Part shown: one piece after another, positions 31,151 to 40,502 of the stretch
Numbering within the stretch: position 1 is the first letter of the stretch
Layout: each line of letters starts with the position of its first letter
DNA from: Pseudomonas sp. Marseille-Q3773
GTDB taxonomy: Bacteria > Pseudomonadota > Gammaproteobacteria > Pseudomonadales > Pseudomonadaceae
Assembly (NCBI RefSeq): GCF_916618955.1
Contig: NZ_OU745390.1
Location: 3,906,001-3,970,000 of the forward strand
Direction of reading: 5' to 3'
DNA length: 64,000 bases
Notes under the pieces: generated by a model
Told to the model about the DNA's origin: nothing
Seen by the model: only the letters and a program-made list of their open reading frames with translations
The model's database searches: none
Position numbers and translations under genes: made by a program

Positions 31151-32218
31151 ATGCAGCACTCGCATCCACAGCTCGTCTACCTGGCTTTTGGCCCGGCGAC
31201 CTACCACCAAGAAGCCTGCTTCAGCATTATCAGCGCCCTGGCCCATCTGGACTCGGCAGCAGGCGAAGCCATGGACATCCAGGTCTATACCGACAATCCG
31301 CAACCCTATGCCGGCCTGCCAGTCACTGTGCACTTGCTGGACGAAGCGACGCGCCAGGCATGGAACGCCCCTCATGGCTACCATTTCCGCAGCAAGCATG
31401 TACTGTTGCGCCAGGTATTGCAGCAACATCCGCTGGCCGTGCTGATCGACACCGACACGTTCTTCCGCAAGTCGCCGCTCGAGCTGTTCGCCCGGGTGGC
31501 CCCGGGCCGCCTGCTGTGCAACGCCATCGGCGCGCGCTACGGCAGCAACCAGAAGTGCCTGCTATACAAGAACCTGCTGGCCATCCTCGAATCCCGCGGC
31601 CTTGCCGATTGCCAGATGCCGCTGGTCAATTCCGGAGTGATCGGCCTCACCGCCGAAGATGCAGGCACCCTGGACCGCTCCATCGCCATGATGGACGAGT
31701 TCCACCCGTTGGCCCGCGAGGCCTATACCCTCGAGGAGTTCTGCCTGGCGGTGGCGGCCTACCGCACGCTGGAGCTGGCCGAGTGCACCGACGTCATCCA
31801 CCACTACTGGAGCCGCAAGGCGCAGTTCCGCGCCAAGATCCAGGCCTGGCTGCGCAAGCACGGCCACGACCCGCTGAACCACTCGGCGCTGGCCGACGTG
31901 CCCATGGTCAACGACCAGCTGCCACGGCCGCCGGCCCTGCAACGCCTGGGCTACAAGGCACTGAGCATGACCCTGCCCAGCCATGAACGGCAGTTCGCCC
32001 GCGAGCTGCTGTATGGCTGCTACCCCTACCCCAACGAGTTCGACCGCGCCTGCGCACCGGCCTGGTGGGACAAGGCCCTGGAAAACCTCAATGCGCGTAA
32101 TGGCCACATGCAGCCCGAGCAACTGCGCCAGTGCCTGCGCCACCCTGGGTTGCGCTTGACACTGGGCGAGCGACGCAAGGACATCGAGGCGCATCTGCTG
32201 CGGTCTTCGCAGGGCTGA
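31151..32218 (+). CDS. Glycosyltransferase-like protein of unknown role
   Basis: A 355-residue protein without signal peptide. The N-terminal ~150 residues read like a GT-A fold: alternating hydrophobic strands (QLVYLAFGP, MDIQVYTDN, VTVHLLDE) end in AVLIDTDTFFRKSP, whose DTD resembles the metal-binding DxD of nucleotide-sugar transferases. Then LVNSGVIGL and a Trp/His-rich C-terminal half follow. I do not recognise a specific family. ATG 31151 is preferred to TTG 31142. It stands alone between the metF terminator and a repeat, with no polysaccharide genes nearby. Confidence 0.6.
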   Translation: MQHSHPQLVYLAFGPATYHQEACFSIISALAHLDSAAGEAMDIQVYTDNPQPYAGLPVTVHLLDEATRQAWNAPHGYHFRSKHVLLRQVLQQHPLAVLIDTDTFFRKSPLELFARVAPGRLLCNAIGARYGSNQKCLLYKNLLAILESRGLADCQMPLVNSGVIGLTAEDAGTLDRSIAMMDEFHPLAREAYTLEEFCLAVAAYRTLELAECTDVIHHYWSRKAQFRAKIQAWLRKHGHDPLNHSALADVPMVNDQLPRPPALQRLGYKALSMTLPSHERQFARELLYGCYPYPNEFDRACAPAWWDKALENLNARNGHMQPEQLRQCLRHPGLRLTLGERRKDIEAHLLRSSQG

Positions 32219-32232
32219 ACGGCCTGCTGCAG

Positions 32233-32270
32233 CGGCGTTGTGTCGCGATCGGGCCGCAGGGCGGCCCGGT
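32233..32270. repeat. Hairpin of the gcgacacaa/gggccgc repeat class
   Basis: gttgtgtcgcgatc followed by gggccgc...gcggccc (32251-32267) directly after the glycosyltransferase-like gene. It is a truncated copy of the repeat type at 16239 and 35291 and may act as a terminator. Confidence 0.55.
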
Positions 32271-32373
32271 ATCCCACCCCTGCGGCGAAAATTGCCGGGC
32301 GGCGTTGCGGCCCCTGCCCACTCCGGATATCGGGGCGCTGGTCTTGAACAGACCGAGCTTGTAATCTCCGGCC

Positions 32374-33162
32374 ATGCCGTACGTCGCCCGTCTGTTGTGG
32401 ATCCTCTTGTTCGCCTGCCTGAGCCCCCTGGCCCTGGGCGAGCGCCTGCGCCTGGTGACCGATGACTGGGCCCCCTACGTCTACCTGCATGACGGTCAGC
32501 TGCGCGGCATCGACTACGAAGTTACCACGCGAGTGTTCGCACGCCTCGGCGTCGAGGTGGACGTCCAGATCATGCCGTGGAAGCGCTGCCTGGCAATGAT
32601 CGAGCAAGGCCTGGCCGACGGCATCCTCGATGTATTCCAGAACGAGTCACGCCAGCCCTACCTGGTTTATGCCGCCGAGCCCATGTCGGATGTCGAATTC
32701 GTCCTGTTCCAGGCCAGCGCACGTCGCCATCCGGTCAGCAAGCTGGGGGATCTCGCCGGCTTCACCGTCGGCACTTCGCCCGGCTACAGCTATGGTGCAG
32801 CGTTCAACGAGGCCGCCTACTTCAAACGCGAAGCCGCCCCTAGCCACGAAGCCAACTTCGGCAAGCTGGTCCTGGGCCGCATCGACCTGGCCGTCACCGA
32901 CCGCCGGGTCGGCCATTACCTGCTGCAGCACCTGGGCCTGCAACAGCAGGTCGAGGTATTGCCGCTGGTGGTCAACCGCCAGGCGCAATACCTGGCCCTG
33001 GTACGCAAGCCGGGGCGCGAGTTGCTGGCCCAGGCCTTTGCCAAGGAACTGCGGCGTTTCAAGCAGGAGCCGGCCTACGCGGCAATCAGTCAGCGCTACA
33101 CAGGCGACATCGGGAATATTCCCAACGCCGTTGAGCAGCAGGAAAGCAGCACGGCGCGATAG
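32374..33162 (+). CDS. Periplasmic substrate-binding protein (PBP2, amino-acid-type)
   Basis: A 262-residue protein with a signal peptide (ARLLWILLFACLSPLALG). The mature part shows LRLVTDDWAPYVYLHDGQLRGIDYE, MPWKRCLAMIEQGLADGILDVF and LAGFTVGTSPGYSYG, the type-2 periplasmic binding pattern. No transporter genes adjoin, as for the protein at 8007-8744, so it is another orphan binding protein, possibly delivering ligand to a transporter encoded elsewhere. It has a weak ribosome site before ATG 32374. Confidence 0.8.
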   Translation: MPYVARLLWILLFACLSPLALGERLRLVTDDWAPYVYLHDGQLRGIDYEVTTRVFARLGVEVDVQIMPWKRCLAMIEQGLADGILDVFQNESRQPYLVYAAEPMSDVEFVLFQASARRHPVSKLGDLAGFTVGTSPGYSYGAAFNEAAYFKREAAPSHEANFGKLVLGRIDLAVTDRRVGHYLLQHLGLQQQVEVLPLVVNRQAQYLALVRKPGRELLAQAFAKELRRFKQEPAYAAISQRYTGDIGNIPNAVEQQESSTAR

Positions 33163-33165
33163 CTC

Positions 33166-33174
33166 TGTTATACT
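33166..33174 (+). promoter_or_regulatory. Candidate extended -10 promoter of rhlE
   Basis: TGTTATACT at 33166-33174 fits TG-N-TATAAT-type extended -10 boxes, with no good -35. It lies across the end of the solute-binding protein gene and would give a 5' leader of roughly 200 bases before rhlE. Confidence 0.45.
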
Positions 33175-33383
33175 CGGGCCTTCCCGCCCGGCTCACGCCC
33201 GGACGCTCGGCCTCGCAACAGGCATCCCGATCGGCATCGACGCACCTTTTGGCGTCCACCCTCCGTTACTTGGATGTGCAGTGAAAGCCCAGCTGGACCG
33301 GACGCGATCGCATCCCACCGATGCCCGTCGCGCCAGGCAGAACATCCCACACGGGCCCAGCCCACACGAGAACAGGATTGCCC

Positions 33384-35261
33384 ATGTCCTTTGCTTCCCT
33401 CGGTCTCTCCGAGGCTCTTGTCCGCGCTATCGAGGCTGCGGGCTCCCCCCAGCCGCCCCCCGTGCAACAGCGGGCGATTCCCGCCGTGTTGCAAGGCCGC
33501 GACCTGATGGTCGCCGCACAGACAGGTACTGGTAAAACCGGCGGTTTCGCCCTGCCGATCCTTGAGCGCCTGTTCCCGGCCGGCCACCCCGACAAGTCGC
33601 AGCGTCACGGCCCACGCCAACCTCGCGTGCTGGTCCTGACCCCGACCCGCGAACTGGCGGCCCAGGTGCATGACAGCTTCAAGGTCTATGCCCGTGATCT
33701 GCCTTTGGTCAGCGCCTGCATTTTCGGCGGCGTCGGCATGAACCCGCAGATCCAGGCCATTGCCAAGGGTGTCGACGTGCTGGTCGCCTGCCCGGGCCGT
33801 CTGCTCGACCTGGCCGGCCAAGGCAAGGTCGACCTGGCCCACGTGGAAATCCTGGTCCTCGACGAAGCCGACCGCATGCTCGACATGGGCTTCATCCATG
33901 ACGTCAAGAAGGTCCTCGCCCGCCTGCCGGCCAAGCGCCAGAACCTGCTGTTCTCGGCCACCTTCTCCAAGGACATCACCGACCTCGCCGACAAGCTCCT
34001 GCACAACCCGGAGCGGATCGAGGTGACCCCGCCGAACACTACCGTCGAGCGTATCGAGCAGCGCATCTACCGCCTGCCCGCCAGCCACAAGCGCGCCCTG
34101 CTGGCGCACCTGATCACCCTGGGTGCCTGGGAGCAGGTGCTGGTATTCACCCGCACCAAGCATGGCGCCAATCGCCTGGCCGAATACCTGGAAAAGCACG
34201 GCCTGACTGCTGCCGCGATCCACGGCAACAAGAGCCAAAATGCCCGTACCAAAGCCCTGGCCGACTTCAAGGCCAACAGCGTGCGGGTACTGGTCGCCAC
34301 CGACATCGCCGCCCGCGGCCTGGACATCGACCAGCTGCCCCACGTGGTCAACTTCGAGCTGCCGAACGTCGAGGAAGACTACGTTCACCGTATCGGCCGT
34401 ACTGGCCGTGCCGGGCGCTCGGGCGAGGCCATTTCCCTGGTCGCCCCCGATGAGGAGAAGCTGCTCAAGAGCATCGAACGGGTGACCAAGCAGAAGATCC
34501 CGGATGGCGACCTGATGGGCTTCGACGCCAGCCAGGTAGAAGCGGAAAAGCCGGAAGTACGCGAACGCCCGCAGAACAACGGCCGTGGCGGGCGTAACCA
34601 GCAGGCCCGTGGCGAAGGTGGCAAAGACGCCAATGGCGGCCGCAAGGACAAGGGCAAGGACAAAGGCAAGGCCAAGCAGCAGGCTGCGGACAAGCCAGCT
34701 GACAAGGAAAAGGCCGGCGACAAGCCACAGCAGCGCAAACCGCGCGACAAGAAGCCGCGCCAGCAGCAGCAACAAGCCAGCGCCAGCGTGCCGAAAGTGC
34801 CTGCCGACCGGGATCCGGAAGAGTTCCTGGACGACGAAATCGACAACTTCGGCAACCGTGCCGACTACGTCAGCCCGTATCAGAATGGCAAAGGCCAGGG
34901 CCGTAACCGCCGCCCGGGCGGCAATGCCGGCCAAGGCAACGGCCAGCGCAGCAACAGCGGCGGCCAAGGTCGTACCGGTGGTCAGCAGCGTAGCGGCAGC
35001 GGCGGCGGCGAGAAACGCCCGCCCCGTGCCAACAACGGTGGCGGTGCCCGTCGTGATGGCGGCGCTGGCCGTGGCCGCCCGGCCCGTGATGATGCAGCCC
35101 GGCAGGAACCGGCCGTGCGCAACCCGCGCCAGCCGGAAAAACAACCGGTGATCATCCGCAAGGAGTCCAAGCTCGACCGTTACCCGACGCCGGAGCAACT
35201 GGATGACCTGCCAAGCCGCCCGCGCGGTGAGCGCCCGGCACTGCTGACCCGCAAGGGCTGA
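33384..35261 (+). CDS. rhlE: DEAD-box RNA helicase RhlE
   Basis: A 625-residue helicase. Residues 1-~375 are the two RecA domains: Q-motif around [14 protein letters not shown], Walker [18 protein letters not shown] in [20 protein letters not shown] and [13 protein letters not shown]. Residues ~380-625 are a long hydrophilic tail rich in Lys, Gly, Asn, Gln and Arg ([35 protein letters not shown]) that should bind RNA non-specifically. This is longer than E. coli RhlE (about 454) but usual for pseudomonads. ATG 33384 with AGGA upstream is chosen; the frame from 33321 adds unrelated residues. Confidence 0.92.
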   Translation: MSFASLGLSEALVRAIEAAGSPQPPPVQQRAIPAVLQGRDLMVAAQTGTGKTGGFALPILERLFPAGHPDKSQRHGPRQPRVLVLTPTRELAAQVHDSFKVYARDLPLVSACIFGGVGMNPQIQAIAKGVDVLVACPGRLLDLAGQGKVDLAHVEILVLDEADRMLDMGFIHDVKKVLARLPAKRQNLLFSATFSKDITDLADKLLHNPERIEVTPPNTTVERIEQRIYRLPASHKRALLAHLITLGAWEQVLVFTRTKHGANRLAEYLEKHGLTAAAIHGNKSQNARTKALADFKANSVRVLVATDIAARGLDIDQLPHVVNFELPNVEEDYVHRIGRTGRAGRSGEAISLVAPDEEKLLKSIERVTKQKIPDGDLMGFDASQVEAEKPEVRERPQNNGRGGRNQQARGEGGKDANGGRKDKGKDKGKAKQQAADKPADKEKAGDKPQQRKPRDKKPRQQQQQASASVPKVPADRDPEEFLDDEIDNFGNRADYVSPYQNGKGQGRNRRPGGNAGQGNGQRSNSGGQGRTGGQQRSGSGGGEKRPPRANNGGGARRDGGAGRGRPARDDAARQEPAVRNPRQPEKQPVIIRKESKLDRYPTPEQLDDLPSRPRGERPALLTRKG

Positions 35262-35290
35262 CAGATAAATACCGAAGGGCTGCCTCGCAG

Positions 35291-35363
35291 CCCTATCGCG
35301 ACACAAGGCCGCTGCTACAGGATTAAGCTATTCCTGTAGCAGCGGCCTTGTGTCGCAATAGGG
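35291..35363. repeat. Long inverted repeat (gcgacacaaggccgc class) between convergent genes
   Basis: Arms 35291-35322 (ccctatcgcgacacaaggcc...) and about 35332-35363 pair over some 32 bases with one mismatch. A small gggccgc/gcggccc hairpin follows. It lies between the convergent rhlE and yceI genes and could serve as a bidirectional terminator. Same class as 16239-16360. Confidence 0.8.
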
Positions 35364-35399
35364 CCGCAAAGCGGCCCTTCGGTCTTCAGCAGGTCTGAA

Positions 35400-35978
35400 T
35401 TACTTCTGCTTGACACCTTCGAGACTGATATCCAGGTCCAGGGTCTGCGAAGTAGCGCCCGGCCCTTTGATGCCGAAGTCGTTCAGGTTCAGCGTGGTGG
35501 TGGCGTTGAAACCGGCACGCTCGCCACCCCATGGGTCCTTGCCCTCACCATTGAAGGTGGCCTTGAAGGTCACCGGCTTGGTCACGCCGTGCAGGGTCAG
35601 GTCGCCGGTCACGTCAGCAGTCTTGTCGCCAGTCGGCTTGACGCTGGTGGAGACGAACTTGGCTTCCGGGTACTTCTTCACGTCGAGGAAGTCGGCGCTG
35701 GCGATGTGCTTGTCACGCTCGGCGTGGTTCGACCACAGGCTGGCGGTTTTCAGGTCGACGTTGATCTTGCTGGCTTCAGGCTTGGCACTGTCCCAGCTGA
35801 AGTTGCCGTCGAAGTCCTTGAAAGTACCGTGGATGAAGCTGTAGCCCAGGTGGCTGATCTTCCAGTCGACAAAGGCGTGCTGGCCTTCCTTGTCGATCTT
35901 GTATTCGGCAGCCATGGCCTGGCCAGCGGAGATCAGTGCGGTACCGAGCGCCAGAGCGGCAAAAGTCTTTTTCAACAT
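35400..35978 (-). CDS. YceI family periplasmic protein
   Basis: A 192-residue protein with signal peptide ([22 protein letters not shown]). The mature part is a lipocalin-like beta-barrel: [34 protein letters not shown], then alternating strands to [25 protein letters not shown]. YceI proteins bind polyisoprenoid lipids in the periplasm. ATG 35978 has GGAAGTAAGG upstream. It follows the cytochrome b561 gene by 34 bases; this pairing is common and suggests a membrane redox/isoprenoid function. Confidence 0.9.
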   Translation of the reverse strand: MLKKTFAALALGTALISAGQAMAAEYKIDKEGQHAFVDWKISHLGYSFIHGTFKDFDGNFSWDSAKPEASKINVDLKTASLWSNHAERDKHIASADFLDVKKYPEAKFVSTSVKPTGDKTADVTGDLTLHGVTKPVTFKATFNGEGKDPWGGERAGFNATTTLNLNDFGIKGPGATSQTLDLDISLEGVKQK

Positions 35979-36012
35979 CCTTACTTCCTTCCTATGCAAT
36001 TGAGGTTGAGAG

Positions 36013-36564
36013 TCAAGCTTTGCGGCCCAGCATGCGGGTCAGGGTCGCGTCACGGTCGATGAAATGGTGCTTGAGGGCTGCCAGGGCGTGCAGTACGGCA
36101 AAAATCACCAGGCCCCAGGCCAGCCACAGATGAATCACGCCAGCCAGGTCTGCCTGGTCCGGCAGGTCGCTGACCAGTGCCGGCACTTCGAACAGGCCGA
36201 ACACCGGAATACCGACGCCATCGGCGGTGGAAATCAGGTAACCAGCGATCATTACCGCGAACAGCCCGAGGTACAGTGCCAAATGGCCCAGTTTGGCGGC
36301 CTGGCGGGTGAATGCGCCGTGGGTGGCCGGTGCCGGTGGCGGCGGGCTGATGAAACGCCAGACCACCCGCAGCAACATCACCGCCAGCAATACCAGGCCG
36401 ATGCTCTTGTGCAGGTCCGGGCCAGCCTTGCGCCAAGGGCTGTAGTAATCGAGGCCGACCATCCACAGGCCCAGGCCGAACAGACCGAAGACTGCCAGAG
36501 CCACGCCCCAGTGCAGGACGATGCTGACTACGCCGTAGCGAGAAGGTGAGTTGCGCAGTTGCAT
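36013..36564 (-). CDS. Cytochrome b561 family membrane protein
   Basis: A 183-residue protein with four hydrophobic helices. Candidate heme ligands are His in [37 protein letters not shown] and [12 protein letters not shown], the spacing of bacterial cytochrome b561. ATG 36564 has GGGGAA upstream; the frame from 36594 adds ten residues. It is likely an inner-membrane di-heme quinol/superoxide oxidoreductase, co-transcribed with yceI. Confidence 0.9.
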   Translation of the reverse strand: MQLRNSPSRYGVVSIVLHWGVALAVFGLFGLGLWMVGLDYYSPWRKAGPDLHKSIGLVLLAVMLLRVVWRFISPPPPAPATHGAFTRQAAKLGHLALYLGLFAVMIAGYLISTADGVGIPVFGLFEVPALVSDLPDQADLAGVIHLWLAWGLVIFAVLHALAALKHHFIDRDATLTRMLGRKA

Positions 36565-36783
36565 GTTGACGTGTTCCCCGTGAAAGCTGTGCACAGACTA
36601 ACGCGTAACGTATCGAAGAAAAGCGGAAAAAATTGCTACGGATTATCAATAAATCCGATATGAATTCTGAAACCTTCCTATTAAGGAAACATTAACGATA
36701 GCCGGGGCGTTGCTGCTTGCCAGTGCCGGCCCCGTCGCGGGGAAACCCGCTCCCAAAGGACCTCGGCACTGTTTCCCAAACCT

Positions 36784-36808
36784 GTGCCGGAGCTGTGGAG
36801 TCCGGCAC
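36784..36808 (-). terminator. Hairpin after the amine oxidase gene
   Basis: Arms gtgccgga (36784-36791) and tccggcac (36801-36808) start about 10 bases after the stop of the amine oxidase on the minus strand. There is no clear T-run, so it is only a candidate terminator. A half REP (ccgtcgcggggaaacccgct) follows at about 36730. Confidence 0.45.
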
Positions 36809-36818
36809 GGGCAATCGA

Positions 36819-38696
36819 TCAACCAGCCTTGGCCTGGGAATTGGCCACAGCTTTCTTGGCCGGCTCGGACTTGGCCGTTGCCTTCCGGGTCTCGGCTGGC
36901 TTGTGAGCCGGCTTGTGCGCCGGGGCATGCTTGGCTGGTGCCGTTTTGGTGGCAGCAGGCTTGACCGCCGCTTCCTTGGCCACAGGTGCTGGTGCAACCG
37001 GGGTTGGCGCGGCTTGCGGCGCAGGTGCAGGGGCCGGTGCCGGTGCCACTTCCTCGGCCTTGGCAACCGGCTCGGGCTTCACTTCAGGCTTGTCCGCCGC
37101 ACCGAACAGACGCGAGAAGAAGCCCGGCTTGTCCGACTTGTCCTGCTTGGCCTCTTCGGGCTTGTTCGGCTCGGCTTTGACAGGGGCCTTGTCAGCCTTG
37201 TCGTCCTTGCCGGAAGCACCGCCGAACATGTTCGAGAAGAACCCACCTTTGCTCTGCTTGGCCGCCCCGGCGCCTGCTGCAGCTGCTGCCACTGGTGCCG
37301 CCTTGGCCGGATCGAACGACTTGCCCGCCAGCAGGTCCTGGACCTGGCTCGCCGCGCGCTGGCCACTGCGCAGGGCACCTTCCAGGGTGCCCGGGTAGAG
37401 GGCGTCGGTATGCTCACCGGCGAAGGTGATGCGCTGCACCGGGCGCTCCCACAAGCGCCAGTACTTGCTGATCTGCCCCGGCCCGTAGGCCAGGTAGGCG
37501 CCGCCGGTACCGGCATCGGTGCTGTAGCGCTTGACCTCGTAGCCGGTGAACGAGCCGCGGGCCTGCGGGTAGAACGCATGCAGGCGGATCAGCACCTGGT
37601 CGACCATCTGCTTGTCGCCGAACGCCTGCAACAGGCGGGCATTGTCCCCCGACAGGTTGATCACCACGTTGGCGCCACCCTTGAGCGCTGGCTCGATCCA
37701 CAGCATGCCCAGGCCGGCGTTGCTGAAGATTTCACCCGACATCCGTGCGCGACTTTCCCAGACGGGCTTCTTGAACTTCAGCAGCAGCTGGTCGCGCCAG
37801 CCATAGTTGGTGCCCTTGACCGCCGCCAGGTGCTGGTTGTCCAGGCTCGGGGTCATCTGGATCTTGGCCAGGGCGCGCAGCGGCACGGCCATCACCAGGT
37901 AATCCGCCTGATAACCGACACTGCCGACCTTGACCGTGACGCCGTCCTTGTCCTGGACGATGGCCGTCACCGGCGAGCTGGTCTTGATGGTCTTCAGCTG
38001 CTTGACGAAGGCCTGGGCCAGCACCGGGCTGCCGCCCGGCAGGCGGGCAGCGCGCAGGTCACGGTCGCTGACGCCTCGGTAAACGCGGTTCTGCTGAGCG
38101 AAGTACAGCAGCGACAGGCGCGACGGTTCATCATAGCGGGTACGGATCTGCTGGTTGATCAGCTGACGGGCAGTGGCCGGCAGCTGCAGCTTGTCCAGCC
38201 AGGTGGAGACGTTGATCTGGTCGAGGGCGAACAGCGTGCTGGTGGCCTGCGGATTCAGCGGGTCATCGATCGAGCGGGCCAGGTCGTCGAGGGTCTTCTC
38301 GTAGCGCTTGAGTGCCTCGGCAGTGGCCGGCTGCTTGCTGGCCAGGTCGGTGGCACTGAAATACTCGCCGTCGATCAGGTAGCCGGGGGTACGCACGAAT
38401 TCAGGTGCCGGCAGTGTTTCAAGCTTGAAACGGTCAAGGTACTGGTTGAGCACCGGCTGCGCCTTGGCATTGCCGATCCACTCGCTGGTGGCCAGGCCCG
38501 AGCGCCCGCCCATGCCTGGCTTGGCTTCCAGCAGCGTTACCTGCCAGCCCTTGTTCTGCAGCTCATAGGCGGCCGTCAGGCCCGCCAGGCCGCCACCCAC
38601 GACGATCGCCGAGGGTGTCTTGTCCTTTGCCAGCGCGGCGCCGCTGGACACACCGATCAATACCAACGCGCACAGGCGCACCCAAGCAGCAGCCAT
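36819..38696 (-). CDS. Secreted flavin monoamine oxidase with Ala/Pro/Lys-rich tail
   Basis: A 625-residue protein. A signal peptide (MAAAWVRLCALVLIGVSSGAALA) is followed by the FAD motif AIVVGGGLAGLTAAYELQNKG and GGRSG. The amine-oxidase C-terminal FAD region is at about 430-455 (ITFAGEHTDALYPGTLEGALRSG). From about 475 to the end is a disordered tail rich in Ala, Pro and Lys. It contains two short related motifs, GGFFSNMFGG and PGFFSRLFGA, about 40 residues apart. The substrate is unknown. ATG 38696 with GGAG upstream fits. The enzyme would act in the periplasm. Confidence 0.82.
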   Translation of the reverse strand: MAAAWVRLCALVLIGVSSGAALAKDKTPSAIVVGGGLAGLTAAYELQNKGWQVTLLEAKPGMGGRSGLATSEWIGNAKAQPVLNQYLDRFKLETLPAPEFVRTPGYLIDGEYFSATDLASKQPATAEALKRYEKTLDDLARSIDDPLNPQATSTLFALDQINVSTWLDKLQLPATARQLINQQIRTRYDEPSRLSLLYFAQQNRVYRGVSDRDLRAARLPGGSPVLAQAFVKQLKTIKTSSPVTAIVQDKDGVTVKVGSVGYQADYLVMAVPLRALAKIQMTPSLDNQHLAAVKGTNYGWRDQLLLKFKKPVWESRARMSGEIFSNAGLGMLWIEPALKGGANVVINLSGDNARLLQAFGDKQMVDQVLIRLHAFYPQARGSFTGYEVKRYSTDAGTGGAYLAYGPGQISKYWRLWERPVQRITFAGEHTDALYPGTLEGALRSGQRAASQVQDLLAGKSFDPAKAAPVAAAAAGAGAAKQSKGGFFSNMFGGASGKDDKADKAPVKAEPNKPEEAKQDKSDKPGFFSRLFGAADKPEVKPEPVAKAEEVAPAPAPAPAPQAAPTPVAPAPVAKEAAVKPAATKTAPAKHAPAHKPAHKPAETRKATAKSEPAKKAVANSQAKAG

Positions 38697-38966
38697 GTCG
38701 GCGAACTCCGAGTCAGGGGGTTACAGAAACGAGTAGAGGCAGGAATGCCCCGAGAGAGATGCGTTAAGAATACGTCAGGTCCGTCGGCCCTGCCAGCACA
38801 GCGACATCAAGTGCCTTTGCCAGATGACTTTTTTGCCAGCAGCGCGGTCACCGGACCACTCGCAGGTGGCGCCACCCACCGCCATCGAGCCGCAGCGGTT
38901 GTCCTGCCCTGCGCCATTGCTTAGGCTTACGCGGTCGAACCAAGCCGCAAGCCAGGAGAAGTGCCG

Positions 38967-40373
38967 ATGGGCCTCAATGACCAGTGGATGCAACGTGACC
39001 TCAAGGTCCTGTGGCACCCCTGTACCCAGATGAAAGACCACGAGCAGTTGCCGCTGATCCCGATCCGGCGCGGCGAAGGCGTGTGGCTGGAAGACTTCGA
39101 AGGCAAGCGCTACCTGGATGCGGTGAGCAGCTGGTGGGTCAACGTGTTCGGCCATGCCAACCCGCGTATCAACCAGCGCATCAAGGACCAGGTCGACCAG
39201 CTGGAGCACGTGATCCTGGCCGGTTTCAGCCACCAGCCGGTGATCGAGCTGTCCGAGCGCCTGGTGGCCATGACCCCGGCCGGGCTCGACCGGGTGTTCT
39301 ATGCCGACAACGGTTCGTCGTGCATCGAAGTCGCGCTGAAGATGAGCTTCCACTACTGGCAGAACGTCGGCAAACCAGGCAAGAAGCGCTTCGTCACCCT
39401 GACCAACAGCTACCATGGCGAAACCATCGCCGCGATGTCGGTCGGCGATGTGCCGCTGTTCACCGAAACCTACAAGGCGTTGCTGCTAGATACCCTCAAG
39501 GTGCCCAGCCCCGATTGCTACCTGCGCCCCGAAGGCATGAGCTGGGAAGAGCACTCGCGCAACATGTTCCAGGCCATGGAGCAGACCCTGGCCGAACACC
39601 ACGCCTCTATCAGTGCGGTGATCGTCGAGCCGTTGATCCAGGGCGCCGGCGGCATGCGCATGTACCACCCGGTGTATCTCAAGCTGCTGCGCGAAGCCTG
39701 CGACCGCTACGACGTGCACCTGATCCACGATGAGATCGCCGTGGGCTTCGGCCGCACCGGCACGATGTTCGCCTGCGAGCAGGCCGGCATCCGCCCGGAT
39801 TTCCTGTGCCTGTCCAAAGCCCTGACCGGTGGCTACCTGCCGCTGGCCGCCTGCCTGACCACCGACAAGGTCTACCAGGCGTTCTACGACGACTACCCGA
39901 CCCTGCGCGCATTCCTCCACTCGCACAGCTATACCGGCAACCCGCTGGCCTGTGCTGCGGCACTGGCGACGCTGGACATCTTCGAACAGGACAACGTGAT
40001 CGAAGCCAACAAGGCCCTGGCTGCGCGCATGGCCAGCGCCACCGCACACCTGGCCGAGCATGCCCATGTCGCGGAAATCCGCCAGACCGGCATGGCCCTG
40101 GCCATCGAGATGGTCAAGGAAAAGGCTGGCAAGGTCGCCTACCCGTGGCAGGAGCGACGCGGCCTGAAGGTATTCGAGCATGCCCTGACCCGTGGCGCCC
40201 TGCTGCGCCCGCTGGGCAGCGTGGTGTATTTCCTGCCGCCCTATGTGATCACCCCGGAGCAGATCGACTTCCTGGCCGAAGTGGCCAGCGAAGGGATCGA
40301 CATCGCCACCCGCGAAAGCGTCAGCGTGGCGGTACCGGCCAACTTCCACCCCGACTTCCGCGACCCGGGCTAG
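38967..40373 (+). CDS. bioA: Adenosylmethionine-8-amino-7-oxononanoate aminotransferase
   Basis: A 468-residue PLP enzyme of biotin synthesis (KAPA to DAPA with SAM as amino donor). Landmarks: HPCTQMKDHE, SSWWVNVFGHANPRI, GSSCIEVALKMSFHYW, and the PLP-Lys in CLSKALTGGYLPLAAC. Length and start fit the family. ATG 38967 has AGGAGA 7 bases upstream; GTG 38961 is an alternative. The gene is alone here: no other bio genes lie in the window, so the pathway is split. rsmE follows after a REP pair. Confidence 0.95.
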   Translation: MGLNDQWMQRDLKVLWHPCTQMKDHEQLPLIPIRRGEGVWLEDFEGKRYLDAVSSWWVNVFGHANPRINQRIKDQVDQLEHVILAGFSHQPVIELSERLVAMTPAGLDRVFYADNGSSCIEVALKMSFHYWQNVGKPGKKRFVTLTNSYHGETIAAMSVGDVPLFTETYKALLLDTLKVPSPDCYLRPEGMSWEEHSRNMFQAMEQTLAEHHASISAVIVEPLIQGAGGMRMYHPVYLKLLREACDRYDVHLIHDEIAVGFGRTGTMFACEQAGIRPDFLCLSKALTGGYLPLAACLTTDKVYQAFYDDYPTLRAFLHSHSYTGNPLACAAALATLDIFEQDNVIEANKALAARMASATAHLAEHAHVAEIRQTGMALAIEMVKEKAGKVAYPWQERRGLKVFEHALTRGALLRPLGSVVYFLPPYVITPEQIDFLAEVASEGIDIATRESVSVAVPANFHPDFRDPG

Positions 40374-40395
40374 GCCCGGAAGCCCGTCGCGTACT

Positions 40396-40470
40396 CTGTG
40401 GGAGCGGGTTCACCCGCGAATGCACTAGTGGAGTCACCGCCGCATTCGCGGGTGAACCCGCTCCCACAGG
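40396..40470. repeat. REP pair, perfect inverted copies
   Basis: ctgtgggagcgggttcaccc... (40396-40423) and its exact 28-base reverse complement (40442 onward) separate bioA and rsmE. Confidence 0.92.
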
Positions 40471-40502
40471 GATCACTTTCCCCCTTTAGCTTGAGCTCAA
40501 CC

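Noticed and set aside
33168..35306. 712-residue minus-strand frame opposite rhlE
   Set aside because: It mirrors the repetitive rhlE tail; residues are Ala/Leu/Gly-rich with no motif and no ribosome site.
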